From NCBI GenBank assembly GCA_036852015.1, contig JAANDG010000333.1, positions 99,162 through 163,161 on the forward strand: a DNA stretch of 64,000 bases, read 5' to 3'. The notes below the pieces were generated by a model, which worked only from the letters and a program-made list of their open reading frames with translations, did not search any database and had not been told where the DNA came from. Origin of the DNA: Pelodera strongyloides. Its lineage: Eukaryota > Nematoda > Chromadorea > Rhabditida > Rhabditidae. Below are positions 22,349 to 34,245 of the stretch, in pieces (position 1 is the first letter of the stretch; each line of letters starts with the position of its first letter). The position numbers and the translations under genes are program-made.

Positions 22349-22659
22349 ACTAAACCTTTAAAACCTCTATGAAATAATATAGGAATGGACATCAGATAAC
22401 TGTGTAGGACTACAGATACAGACTACACAAATAAATCATCGGAGGACAACAAAAAACGCAACTCATAAGAAAACAAGTGAAAAGGCTCCCAAACAATTAC
22501 AAATGGGATAAAATACCCAGTTACGGGTAGATTCTCCTCTGTCACTCACTCTATATCAACCATACAAAATCATATACGAATACGCAAAAGGGGTCACTAC
22601 AATAACTTGCACAGTCAGAAAACTAACAGAGGACAAAAAAAATAGAAATTCAAAATCAC

Positions 22660-22753
22660 TTAGTTAAGAGCGTTCACCAGGCCTGATACGGTTCTTAGAC
22701 GATCGAAAACTGCTTGTCTGTCAATGCACACGCCATCCACAGTAATTAGAGAC
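22660..22753 (-). CDS. Orphan terminal exon downstream of CK2 beta
   Basis: Acceptor TTGTTTCAG, then one base plus 30 open codons and TAA: SLITVDGVCIDRQAVFDRL, ending SGLVNALN. I do not recognise it. It is phase-compatible with the donor of CK2 beta exon 6 (phase 2), but that splice would drop the conserved LYGFKIHP block. It may instead be the last exon of another small gene whose other exons I could not place; an open stretch at about 23140-23230 (RYSGIGVVFKYVGHLSG) does not fit its phase. Confidence 0.35.
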
Positions 22754-22789
22754 CTGAAACAAGTGAGCGATAAGACTATATTGACTTCT

Positions 22790-22925
22790 GAGGGCATACA
22801 CATACTCTTACGGGCTACGCCGTATGCCGTATACATATACTCTTACGGGCCATACCGTGTGCCGTATACATATACTCTCACGGGCTAGGCCCTAGGCCCT
22901 ATGCCGTATAACCCACTGTGCGTCA
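22790..22925. repeat. Short tandem repeat (GCCGTATACATATACTC units)
   Basis: Three to four units of about 40 bp containing CATATACTCTTACGGGC and GCCGTATAC. Partly palindromic (GGGCTAGGCCCTAGGCCC). Confidence 0.6.
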
Positions 22926-23259
22926 CGAACGGACCCGTAACCGTAACGTTATGAAACTGCCACTGGTAAAATATTAGAAATGCTTATCCTCCACAAGACT
23001 CACTAGCCTCAGACAAAAGAAAATTACAAATGCCGTGCAGCAAAATATTATGTTACATGTGAAACACACACAACTACACGCCTAATTTTATGCGGTCGTT
23101 TGGTCGTTTGGTCAAAAAAAACCTGGTATCTACAGATTCAACCTACCAATTTCTGTGAATAAACCCGAGAGATGACCAACATATTTAAATACTACGCCTA
23201 TGCCCGAGTAACGCTTATCCCCCGGCTCAATTTTAAACGGATATAACTATAAAAAAGAG

Positions 23260-26200
23260 TCAATGGGAATTATACGGCTCTTGTCTATTCCCATTGCTTT
23301 GTTGATTTGTTTGTTGCTGACCGGCAGTTGGGGGAAGGGCGGGAGCATTCTGCTGATACTGCACATTGTACGCGAGTGGGTGGATCTTGAAGCCGTACAG
23401 CCTAAAGGGAAAATAAAAGTGAATGAACAGAATAAGAAAAAAATATACATAAACTAATCTTGTTTAGGCTAACGCTACATATGCCAATATCAAAAACAAC
23501 AGATAGCACCAAGTAATGGTAAGGATACAACGCCGAAATTACTCACAAGACATTGTAACATTTAGAACAGAATGGTACAAACTTGTTATTGCCTATTTAC
23601 GATAAATAACAGAGAAAACAAATTGGAAACATACAAGTCACTAAACTCAATATAAGTAAAGACAAATAATAGTAATACTGTAAGATAGATTTTAAAATCA
23701 CTCAGCAAAGTGACAAAGTGACAAACTGACAAACCTGGGAACAAACGAGTTGGCAGGCTTGCGGGGTCTCATTTCCGGATGCACAAAGAAGAGCATGTGG
23801 GGGAATCCAGTGCCAAAGTAGGCACCTGAAACTAGCTTGAAATCATTCGTTCTCATTCACTGGCCATTTTTTTTCGCAATTGGCAATTGCTAAAGCGAAA
23901 TGCTAGCCCCTTTGGAAAATTTGCATATGATAAGCAAATCCTATGTATCCAATGCTAATTTTGTACGATAGCCCTGGACGATCGTACAAAATTAGCATAT
24001 GATACATAGGATTTGCTTATCACATGCAAATTTTCCAAAGGGGCTAGCATTTCGCTTTAAGTCTGTAGCTAAGGTGCTTACGGCTTATTTCACTGAATCG
24101 CTATTGATCCAATGGTACTTTACGCAAATACGCATATGTACTATACACATACGTGTATCGTACATTAATAATATAATAATGATCAGGGGCAACGTCCTCC
24201 GAAAAAATGTTTTTACGAGAAAATCGAACACGGCAAGCTACATACGATAAATACGAATGTTTCAGTTTCACGCCATAATAAAATACACGACACGGTAAAA
24301 CTAGTATACTAGTAACAAAATCCTAGACACAAAAATATAATCAACCTTACCATCAGTGTGCTGGTGTTTGCTTGACTTGGGCACATAAACATCCGAGCAA
24401 CGGGGGCAGTAAAGTTTGACCATCGACTCGCCCATCACATCCGATAGACCTGAAAACAAAGAGAAAAATATTATCCTTCGAAGTTTGTTATTAATTTTAT
24501 TAATCATAGAAAAGTCAAACTCGTCAAACCATCGCAAAAAAATGCAAGTAATGAATTCATAAGACGGCCTGTCGAGCAAATGATATGTATATATTCGGCC
24601 GTATGAATAATAATACATACTACTATAAAATTTCATCTCGAAGATGCGTCATTTACATTTTTTAAAATAAAGCTCATTATGTGCCTGATCTTGCAACAAA
24701 ATAGCATACGACAAAAACAATGGAAGAAAGCGTTAAAAGACCCACCAATGGGAAGCATGGCCTGGTTCTCGCAGTAGACACGGGGACAAGTTCCAAAATC
24801 GTGATCGCGCCATTTCTCAGCCATCTGAAACACACTAACATTTATATTTTAAATTAAATAATCCGGAAACATACATTCTCGATTCTCCTCTCAGTGGAAA
24901 GAATTTCGCTTCGGCTTCCGCAGCCCTGTGCAACTCTTCTCGCACAGAGAATCGCTGGGCGCAGAATTTGCTTCTTTACGACAGAATTTCCTAGTACACA
25001 TCCAAATCATGTGCAATACACAGAGCATCGAATGACGTTCACTCACGACCACGACGGTTCGTAATTCATTTTAGGAAAGTTTCGCAAATGAAATACGGTA
25101 CAGAGTCAACTAAGACCACGGCACTAAGATCGACGAATGACAGTATTTTAAGAAAAGAGATCACGTGTCACGCTACACGCCAACAAAAATACTAACCATT
25201 TCATTACAAAATAACTAAAAGGTGCCACAAAGCGAAAGAAAATATTTATTGTGAAAACAAAACATACCTGTGAGATTCCGCGGTTGGTCAGTATGTATCT
25301 GGCGTGGATCAGTCCGTACAGCATTTCGGCGGCTTGTTCAACGAGGTCGGAATTAGACGGATTGTCCTCCATATCATCCTCTGTAATAATAAAATTCATA
25401 TGAATATGAAATTAACATACAAAACATACGCTAACAAAATTGGCATCGTAGTGTCCAACACCACAAAACAACCATCTGGATTGGCTTTACTTTGACCACC
25501 TCGGAAACTACTCCAAATCGATATGGTCCAGAGAAATATCACTACTTTATTCACACATACAATCAATCAGATACAACATCAATCAAGTACATGGAACAAG
25601 TGCGGAAGGTTTCTAGCGTCGTGCTTCTTCAATCCGCGGGGGAATGCGTGGAGGGGAGATTTTTCTTCAGATAATGTCGATCCTTGATCTTTCGAATGAG
25701 TTTTTGTGGAGTTATACAGAGTGTTTGACGACGAGACGAAAGGACAAATCCCTCGAAGTCTTCAGGCTAGGCAATGGGGGATTCGCCTCGATTTTCCCCG
25801 CCTCGGTGGCATTGAGTGTGTGTTGTGGCTGGATTCGAACTCGGGTCGGCTGACTGCGAAGCGCGGACGTTTCCAATGGGCCACCGAGGCATTTCGTTGT
25901 TATCCCCTTATACATTGTCCAATTTCAATGTAACTATTTAACTAAACGTTGTTATCCCCGCCCTTCTACACATTTTACACTGTTCAGAGTAACCATTTAA
26001 CCCAAAAGACCAAGACCATATTTACATACTTCGATTCAAAGCTAATCCATTTCAAAACAATATCAATTCAAGCCAAAATATAGCAAAAAAAAGAAGTACC
26101 AACCCGGCTCCAGGTCAAGAATCATATCCAATGCCTGTCTGTACTTGGGAACTTGTTCATTGAGACCAGTCAGATTGAAGCGGTCTTGAATGTACTCCTC

Positions 26201-26748
26201 ATCAACCTAAAAAGTAGAAGTTGTAATTAAGGAGCCAGATTCTAGGTACAAATATTACTACCAACACATGAATAAAAAAAACTAAACATTAAAAATTATG
26301 TGTAACACCAAAACTAACCGTGGTCCAGCTCAAGTGCTTTATATGTTACTTAAACTATTATAGCACAGCTACAGACTTGAAATGCCGCTTTAGAGTTGAC
26401 GATCGATGCTGAGCGATGATAAAAATTTAAAAAATCGAGATATCTTGGGATAAAAGTTATCTCATTGTGCTATATTTCAACGCTACGAACGCGAACCTGC
26501 CCTATTTTTTTTGTTGTCCAGTATTTCGCTTTACGTTTTTTATGTATTTGTTCACGCTGTAATAGTTCACCTTTGATCTTTTCAGAATAAAGTATTCAAT
26601 ATGTAACAATGTTGGTTTGTGCACGAAAAATACAACAGCCTGCGTTGATAAAAGATAAAACAAGCAGAAAGCGTACCTCACAGAAAAATTCATTTCCACG
26701 CAGTCCACAGAACCATGTAATCCAGCTGACTTCCTCGCTTGAACTCAT
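23260..26748 (-). CDS. kin-10: Casein kinase 2 regulatory subunit beta
   Basis: Complete seven-exon gene: 26748-26677, 26206-26104, 25380-25268, 24824-24746, 24449-24351, 23825-23735 and 23401-23260; 699 nt, 232 aa, all phases consistent. CK2 beta dimers hold two catalytic alpha subunits and steer substrate choice of the constitutive Ser/Thr kinase. Seen: N-terminal [15 protein letters not shown] with autophosphorylation serines, the acidic groove (DLEPE..DDMED), the zinc-binding cysteines in CPRVYC and [26 protein letters not shown] and LYGFKIHP, then a Gln/Asn-rich tail unlike vertebrates. EKWRDHDFG is the reading I associate with nematode KIN-10. An AG acceptor 8 nt before the ATG suggests SL trans-splicing. 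Confidence 0.97.
23890..24060. repeat. Palindromic element, family P2 (AGCGAAATGCTAGCC), copy 1
   Basis: 171-bp almost perfect hairpin: arms AGCGAAATGCTAGCCCC and GGGGCTAGCATTTCGCT, with complementarity continuing to a short central loop near 23968. Flanks are CTAA and TTAA. Intronic in the CK2 beta gene. The first eight bases match P1, suggesting mobilisation by the same transposase. Confidence 0.88.
25798..25893 (-). ncRNA. tRNA-like sequence with perfect terminal repeats
   Basis: On the minus strand it starts GCCTCGGTGGC and ends with the complement GCCACCGAGGC. Inside are a loose A-box (TGGCCCATTGG) and a good B-box (AGTTCGAATCC). The spacing between T-arm and 3' arm is too long for a functional tRNA, so a tRNA-derived repeat is more likely. 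Intronic in CK2 beta. Confidence 0.4.
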
Positions 26749-26756
26749 CACTTCTT

Positions 26757-26758
26757 CT
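26757..26758 (-). promoter_or_regulatory. Probable trans-splice (or 5' UTR) acceptor of CK2 beta
   Basis: CTTGTTCAG ends 8 nt before the CK2 beta ATG. In nematodes such a site is typical of spliced-leader addition. It could also receive the upstream exon at 27034-27076, whose phase fits. Confidence 0.5.
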
Positions 26759-27033
26759 GAACAAGTGCAAATTGAAATTGTAAATAATATTTATCTAATT
26801 ATAGTCGGTCCGTCTAACTAAAAGTGAATTCGTTAATCATTCTTTCTCTGAATTTTCTTAGAAATATTAGAATGTGGTTACTCCAAAAATATCAGAATGT
26901 AATGTAGTACTCATTGTCAGTGTACAGGATGACTATAGAATTGGGTCACAAGTCACAATTTACCAAAACGGGCAACAAGCCCGGGTTCTCAACTCCTAAT
27001 GCGTCTCATAAAAAATGCTATAAATTACCACAC

Positions 27034-27401
27034 CTTCTAGAGAAAACTGAGAATGTTCGTCCCCGTCGCCAATGGTCTGAAAAATCAGAGAAATTTGCTT
27101 GACGAATGTCACACACAGGAGGCCAGAAATGAATCAAATAAAAAAATTTCCAAACGACACAACGAATGCGCCTGATTCCATTTTCAAGCGGTGCCAAGTG
27201 GAGTGGCAATTACAGACGAGCACAAAACCTTCATACCGAAGCAGACAAAAACTTGCACTCACGTCAGAGTCGGACTCGCCAACTTCGCGCAATTCCCTCC
27301 AAGTAGCGGTCGCGCCCCTGGCCTTGCACCCTGTTACGGCCGTCGAAGATTCGAGAGATGGAATGGCGGACCGACAAGCGGCACTTCCGCTTCGACGTTA
27401 G
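27034..27401 (-). other. Candidate 5' exons of CK2 beta (UTR or N-terminal extension)
   Basis: Two exon-like segments upstream on the same strand: 27401-27263 (acceptor CCTTGCAG, donor GAC|GTGAGT) and 27076-27034 (acceptor TTTTTCAG, donor G|GTGTGG). Joined to the first CK2 beta exon they stay in frame with the ATG, reading an acidic GESDSDTIGDGDEHSQF. A TAA overlaps the start of the first segment and no upstream ATG is seen in frame. 5' UTR is therefore the simpler reading. Confidence 0.35.
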
Positions 27402-27689
27402 CTGCAAGGAAAAGGAGGTGAACAATTCAAGTTCAACAACGATATATAAAATGAGCGAGAGCGCAGATTTAGTGCCGCCACAGGAAGCATTGCAACGGAA
27501 GTTCAGATATGTATCGCAAACTAAAGACATAAAGCTAATAGAATTATCATACACAAAAAGAAATATGAATGAAAATGAACGAAGAATGTGGAAATGAAAA
27601 CGAACAACCATCGCGATTTCGTGACATGAATGGGCGTTGCCAAAAACCGCGCGTTCGAGGCCGAATTCCCTACGCGCCATATTCACAGT

Positions 27690-28055
27690 ATTTCACTTCA
27701 CTGTAATATTGATTACAGTAATGATATTTATTGTGTTTATTGTCCGCCCATGCACAAAAAAAGAGCGTACAAAATAGTTATTGAAAAAATTTACACTAGG
27801 CAGTGCAAAATCCTGCTTAGACGCCGTGTCAAGATATACGAGCCGCCCCGTACCGTTCGTTATTCTGCAGTACTCATATAATTGTTGTATGAGTTTGGTG
27901 GCTTGTACGAATTGTTTGAGAGATGTTCGCATTATGGGGCCGATGTCCGAGTTCCAGAGCACAGTCCGCTGTTTTCGTAGTTTTTTTCCTCAATAGAGTG
28001 TATGCAGTTCCAAACCAATCGGATGATGTGCAGCGCAGAGAGATGCCTCTGAAAT
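27690..28055 (-). other. Unassigned open segment, possible exon or gene relic
   Basis: After an acceptor-like TTAATTTCAG near 28050 one frame reads SDWFGTAYTLLRKK, and after a run of seven A the next frame reads LWNSDIGPIMRTSLKQF and continues open for about 60 codons. This resembles one coding region broken by a homopolymer frameshift. I recognise no family, and chance is not excluded. Confidence 0.3.
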
Positions 28056-28737
28056 TAAATAAATAAATAAAACACACAGACTGTGATTACAGTTATAATA
28101 CGTTATGCTAGTTATTCGCATAATTGCATAACTAATTCTTGCAATCGCATATGCAATTGGAACAATTTACGCATTAAAACTATTCGTTTTTTTCTAATAT
28201 AAACGTTTTTGATTCCGGTATCTCGCTTTAATATTAAAAGCACACCATTGACGAAATGTGGGGAGTTATCTGAGCTGTGGAGAGAACCGAGATCCTAGTT
28301 TGCGAGTTTTCGAGAATTTTTATATGCCTAAATGGGAAAAACCTGCTACCAAATTTATGGATTTGCTGCTAATGAGTATTTTTCATTAATTTTACTAATT
28401 CATCAAAATTAATAATTAACGAACAAACGAAGTGCGGCACTTTTCTGCTGACTACAAACTACAACTGTATGAAAATATTTCCCAGACAATCAGACGGAAA
28501 CGCCCCTAATTTCGTTATTTGTACTGTTCCGTAGGCTTCAGTAAATCACACTCTCTTTCTCTGCGCGCTCTTATGGGGTTTGCAAGTATGCCAAAAACCG
28601 CGAGTTCACAGTTCGTCGATCCAAACAAAACTGCGGTAATAGGGATAGCGTACGACAGCATCCAATGCACGAAAATTAACCGAAAATTTTTTAACGAATT
28701 TTTTTAACAAAAATGTTTTAGAAAAATATATTTTTTG

Positions 28738-29715
28738 AAGTTACTTCTTAATGGATCAATGTGAAACTGCGAAGCGCGCTAGAATAGAGTATTTTGAGCA
28801 TATCTGTGAAAGCGCATTTCCCAAAACGCTGTATTTTTCGAGAAAATTGATACAGCGCAAAACAACCTAGCTTTTTATGGGCCACTGGCAAGAAAATAGG
28901 GTTCAGAAAAAAATATTTTTTTATACATTAAACTTCACGGATCAATCTGAAACTGCGAAGCGCGCTCAAATACAATATTTTGAGAATCCCAGACAAAGGG
29001 CATTACCCAATACGCCTTGGTTTTCGAAAAAAATGATACAGCGCAAAAAACCAGCATTTTAAGAGCTACATGCCTGTACTTAGTTTTCAGAAAAAAATAG
29101 TTTTTGACACTTTAAACTTCACGGATCAATCTGAAACTGCGAAGCGCGCTCAAATACAATATTTTGAGAACAGACATAGTGCATTACCCAATACGCCTTG
29201 GTTTTCGAAAAAAATAATACAGCGCAAAAAAACGGCATTTTTGGCACCAATGGCGTAAAAATAGAGTTCAGAAAAATAGTTTTTTGATACTTTAAACATT
29301 GTGGATCTATCTGAAACTGCTAAGCGCGTTCAAATACAATATTTTGAGAATCCCAGACAAAGGCAGGACTTGATTTTCGAGAAAATTGGTACATCGCATC
29401 ACAACCTAGTAATTTAAGCTGCATGGTCGGCTCTGGGCGTGCAACAAGGGTTCCGAAAAAATTTCCTTTTTATTCATTAAAGTGTACGTATTTTTGCGAA
29501 ACTGTGACGTATGCTAGATTACAGTTTTTAGCACTATATTCAAACGGTATTATTCAATACTTTCCTATTTCCGAGAAAATTTACATAGAGCAAAACAACC
29601 CAGTCATGGGCCCAGTTCGTGCAACTAAGATTGAGAAGAACTTTTCATGCTTCAAACTTGCGGATCAATGTGAAACTGTGCTGCGCGCTCGAGGATACTC
29701 TGGCCCACAACTCTA
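28738..29715. repeat. Degenerate tandem array, about 190-bp units
   Basis: Five to six units. Each contains GGATCAATCTGAAACTGCGA, CAATATTTTGAGAA and GGTTTTCGAAAAAAAT-like sequence, at about 28750, 28935, 29115, 29300, 29475 and 29655. The middle units are best conserved and the outer ones decayed. Short open frames across the units are by-products of the repeat. Confidence 0.8.
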
Positions 29716-29765
29716 AAAAAACATTCCTGTGGAAAAATTTCGTAGTTTATCGGAAAAATGGTGCA

Positions 29766-30396
29766 TCATAAAGCTATTATTTTCGCGAAAACAGTACTCC
29801 TTCTTCTGATGGGTGTGTCAGCTGAGTTCTCAACGGTCGTACAATGAAATTCTATGCGGGCGAGGTATCGAACGATAGGTGAACAGGAACTTCTGCAACA
29901 TCCCAGATGCAGTGTCCTCTTCTCTGTATAGTTTCTTCGACGCACAACGTACCAGGGTGTCCTTCGTATAGCATCCTCAGCATTCTTCCAGGCAGCGAGC
30001 GGGGCACAACAATCCGATGTCCCAGGAAAAGGCACCCCTTGAAACTCTACAGTTTTATCCTTAGGTTGTGGCAATTGTACATCATGATATTCTTTGAGGT
30101 CTCCTTACTGTCCTCAATTCCTACGATATTCGGCAAGTTCCAATGACGACGTCTTCGGGCACTAGATATGATTCACTCAGTCTTGATCCTTGATAACTTG
30201 ATAGTGCGTCGGCTTGCTGATGATCGGTACTGGTACCCTCAAGCACTGCAATTAGGGGCTTGTGATCGGTCAACATCGTGAAGGTTCGTCGATTACTCAT
30301 GGCATACACTTGGTCGAGGGCTTCCTTCTCGGGAAACGTGGTTGAGTCTCCTTGCACACACGAAGTCAGCCATCCACGGTTCCATTTCTTCAACAA
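29766..30396 (-). pseudogene. Ty3/gypsy retroelement relic (RNase H and integrase pieces)
   Basis: On the minus strand 30396-30121 reads EKEALDQVYAMSNRRTFTML, then TDHKPLIAVL and later QQADALSS, the end of a Ty3/gypsy RNase H and its connection to integrase. Further on, other frames give RMLYEGHPGT (zinc-finger region, usually HEGHPG) and LQKFLFTYRSIPRP (integrase C-terminal part). These lie too close together and in different frames, so the element is deleted and frameshifted. No LTRs identified. Confidence 0.75.
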
Positions 30397-30636
30397 AAAA
30401 TGTCTTTGATGGCGGATTTTCTATAGTGCGGATGTGTCAAAAGTACGCAAAATTACGGTGAATTGCACACGATTTTGCGAATTGATACTTGCAAGGAAAA
30501 CTCGCGGTGTTTGGCATACTTGCAAACCCCATTAGCAAAAGAAGATCCACGACTAGTTACCGTAGTCAGCATCCAAAAAAACGGCCAAAAAACGACTTTG
30601 CGGACGTGCACCATGTTGAAAGCCCAGAAGAAGTTG

Positions 30637-31057
30637 TTAAAGGAGGACGCTCACGAGAATGAAGTGCTCAAATAGTTTCTTTTTATCGAAAGATGATGGT
30701 ATTTAATTCGAAAAGACATGCTTTACAAAGCAAAAACTTTTAATTGGAAGGGGTAAGTCAATATAAATCTATGAAGTCTATAAAAATTTTGGATCGTAGT
30801 AAATAGTTGATTTCCATAGTGGGCATGCAAATTTACAAGTCAATTTGCAAGCCGGCAAAAAATTTGAATGCCCGCTATGGAAATCAACTATTTTCTACGA
30901 TCCAAAATTTTTATAGACTTTATAGTTTTATATTGATTTACTCCTTCCAATTAAAGGCTTTTGCTTTGTAAAGCATGTCTTTCGGAATTTAATACCATCA
31001 TATTTCGACAAAAGGAAACCAGTTGAGCACTTCATTCTCGTGAGCCTCCTCCTTTAA
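30637..31057. repeat. Palindromic TTAA element, family P3, copy 2
   Basis: TTAA|AGGAGGACGCTCACG at the left, CGTGAGCCTCCTCCT|TTAA at the right, 420 bp, matching 2373-2794. It is inserted inside the block bounded by the inverted repeats at 30387 and 32268. Confidence 0.85.
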
Positions 31058-31159
31058 CATTAATTTAATCAGTATCAGTAAGCATATTCATGTGCTGCAC
31101 ATGCTATTTTGAGCCCATAAACGCACTTTCAAGGCCAGTCTGTTGTTCATTCTCGGTAA

Positions 31160-31740
31160 AATTGAAGAATACTTTATCTTACCCCATTGAAGTATGCTAC
31201 CCAAATTTTAAATATACTGCCCCAATTGTCCCCAATTATAGGGGGCACTATTTTGCAACATGAAAAATACTACCCCACCATTGAAGAATACAACCATTGA
31301 AGAATATTTTACTACTCCATGCAATGGGGTAGTAAATTGTAAGCATGGGGTTGTGTTCTTATATGAAGAGGTAGTATTCTTCCATACAGGGTTGGTATAT
31401 TCAAATGGTGGAGCAGTGATCTTTAAAAATTTTGAGTTAGACTACCCCCCTACATTAAAAATACTATCCCTTTTTACGAAATATTACCCCCACCCATTGA
31501 TTTTTATTACCCATGGGAAAAATTACAAAATAGTACCCACGCCAATTGAATATGACTAGCCCACCAAATGAATAGGGTTACGCCACCCCACCAATCGAAC
31601 CTCTTAATTTAAAAGTAGATAACGGAAACGTAGCGCAACGTTATTTTACATTTTGCATAGGCATGGGAGTAGTATTTCTCAAAAAGGAGTAGTGTTCCTC
31701 AATCTAGGGGGTAGTATTCTTCAGTTATACCTCTCCTCTA
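31160..31740. repeat. Cluster of short GAAGAATACTACCCC-like motifs
   Basis: The motif and its complement GGGGTAGTATTCTTC recur irregularly (for example near 31281, 31299, 31368 and 31711), interleaved with CCCCA runs. No period is evident and no coding is supported. Confidence 0.4.
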
Positions 31741-31767
31741 GATCCTGTACAAAATTATCTAGATACC

Positions 31768-31805
31768 CTAGGAAAGAAGGTCCTCTAGAGGATCTTCTTT
31801 CCTGA
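31768..31805. repeat. Short perfect palindrome
   Basis: AGGAAAGAAG, TCCTCTAGAGGA and CTTCTTTCCT form an almost perfect inverted repeat of about 34 bp centred on TCTAGA. Confidence 0.6.
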
Positions 31806-33129
31806 ATAGCGTATAGAAATTTGCATATTATGTAAGCGGTTTTCGCAGCCCCGAGGAATCTGGGATATTTGTCACAGAGAAAATGGGGGAAAACTTTTAG
31901 TAGGTGGGCCTGAGCCTTTATAGACCGTCTTACATATCAAACCGCTTTACATCGAGTTGAACAGACACTTTAGACTCTCGTGAGTAGTATTTTGTACTGA
32001 AAACAACATTATTTCGAATGAAGAATTGTCGTAAATTGGTCTACGACCATCTTCCAACACGTTTTTAATTTCAGTCTTTCTGATTCCCAGTTTCCCTGAT
32101 TTTATATAAAAAAAACAATGACTTCTGTCTCATTTTTAACTTTTCGATTCGTACGCCAAATATAAAAAACTGTTAAAATTGGGTGGGACTAAAAATTGCA
32201 GTTGACGCGCAATTTAGACCCATTTTAGGCTCCGCCCATCCTAGTACCGGGCAAAACGAACTGTGTTTTCCTTGCAAGTATCAATTCGCAAAATCGTGTG
32301 CTTTTTACACAACTTTACCGTAACTTTGACACATCCGCACTATAGAAAATCCGCCATCAAAGACATTTTTTGTTGAACAATTGGTCCCGTGGCGATCGGT
32401 CGTAAAAACTGCCTGTAGATATGCTCGTGTAGTGCCAAGATACGGTAAATTTTTCGATACTTGCAAGGAAAATCGGGCATACTTGCAAACCCCATTACCA
32501 ACGTGTGCTATTTCGCGATTTCGCAAAAATTAAATGTACACTACGGAATCACACAAATGACGGATAAATCTACGATAAGACGTTGTTTGTTTAACAGTGT
32601 AACTTTCACAGTCAAAAATTTTAGGCTTGTCCGTTCTGCCACTCAAAGCCATAACTTCCAAGAGTATAGTCGAGACGCTTGAGAGAGCCGACTCATTCTA
32701 ACTAAATTCATCAAGCCTACGACTCCAGGAGTAGTATTCATATAATCACTGCCAGGATCTGCTTTTACAAGAAAAAACTATGCGTCAAGACTCTGAAAAG
32801 GTTGAATGTGATTGTTGAATTTATTGCAAACATCCATCGTGGACAATCATAAAAATAATTGGAACTCTCTGTAACCTTCCGCATCCGGCTGCCCCGCGGC
32901 CCGCCTACCCGCGCGGCTTAATGCCAAACTCTTCGCCGTCGCTGCGCAATAAAAGAAGAGTTCACCCACCACATCAGGGCGACGCATACAATCTATGGCA
33001 CGCTGTGCGCGTTGTTCGCAAATGGCAAAGCGGTCTCTACCTGCCGCGTATCCTAGAAGGTGTGCGCCGCCCCGTTTTGGCGGACACTTTGTTTCAGCAG
33101 TGTTGCCCTGCCGCATTTTGCAGCATGTA

Positions 33130-34199
33130 AGCTTGTTCTACGTTCTACACCTTTAGATAATAACCAAGTACTAAATGATAAATACATACATAGGGACATT
33201 CATTGCTGAAAAGTAGAAAAAAAACTAATTCAAGGATTGTCTCAAAATAAGTATATCAAACGCATCGACGTCAAATGCATTGTTCCATTCTTTCTTTTTG
33301 TTGAAAATCATTCTATACGTCCTCCTATTTAGCTGATTACAATATCTTTCCACTTCTATTTCGGTACGTATTTTTCTTCAACAGATTTACAAATAAATGT
33401 TTAATAGAGAAATCATAAAGTTTAGTGGTGATGCGCTCTTTCGAAGAGTATAATAAAATTGAAGACTGAAATTATACGAATCACTCGCTTTGCTTTTCTT
33501 TGCAAATATGAAACATGAAATTTAATATATATATATATGGTTTTTTAATTTACCTTTTAGATTCTATATTTGTAAAAAAAAAAATTATGGATTCTACAAC
33601 GATTCTACATGCTTAAGTCTATGTGTGATGATTGTATGTCTGAATAAAGCGGTATTCACATTATGTAAATTTTGAAATTTGAAAGAATGAAGCTTCGTCT
33701 CTAGAAATTAGTTTATTGTTGACCAAAAAAGGTGCGATTTACTATGCTAAGGAATAAAGTCTGGAACGAAATGCGAACGGCTTCGTTCCCAAGACTCAAC
33801 AAACACTATACAAATATGTTTTTTTTCATAAAACGCAATATAAATGGTCAGGGCTCAGACACCGGTTAAGGTCAGATACTCTCCTTCTGTCTCTAGCCTA
33901 TCCCTTAAACTCCCTCCCTGCCTCTCTGTTTCTCTCTCTCTCTTTACAATAATATACGTCCCTCTCTCTCATATGCTCTCCCTCTCTGTCAATATATTGC
34001 TCCATACGGCTCTCTTTAGCATCCTCCCTCTCTCACTCTTTAAAGGGACACCATCCCCCTGTCCCTGACCATGTTCTCCTCCCTCCCTATCTCTCTAATA
34101 TATCCCTCTTTCTGGCTTTACTATATGTCTCTCTCTCTCCCTGTCTCTCTCCCTCCCTTTCATATCCTCCCTCTTTGTCTCTCTACCATATATCCCTCC

Positions 34200-34245
<46 letters not shown>

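Larger units (their letters stand above)
19752..22659. other. TEP-CK2 beta intergenic region
   Basis: No coding exon supported. It holds the TEP 3' UTR, two P1 palindromic elements (20287, 22182) and a GC-rich stretch at 21140-21400 (CGCGCC-rich, in contrast to the AT-rich surroundings) that has no splice-bounded reading frame I could support. Confidence 0.5.
30387..32386. mobile_element. 2-kb block bounded by about 115-bp inverted repeats
   Basis: Sequence at 30387-30503 (containing AATGTCTTTGATGGCGGATT) recurs inverted at 32268-32386, with small indels. The enclosed DNA holds the P3 palindrome at 30637-31057 and a low-complexity region, but no transposase. It could be a decayed foldback or DNA transposon. 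Part of the left arm (GATACTTGCAAGGAAAA) appears again in direct orientation at about 32458. Confidence 0.6.

Noticed and set aside
29070..29258. Repeated protein-like frames in the 28.7-29.7 kb array
   Set aside because: The similarity between frames comes from the tandem DNA repeat; stops and frames are not conserved across units.
32847..33130. GC-rich stretch with open frames on both strands
   Set aside because: Unusual composition but no splice sites, start context or recognisable motif; could be a repeat fragment.
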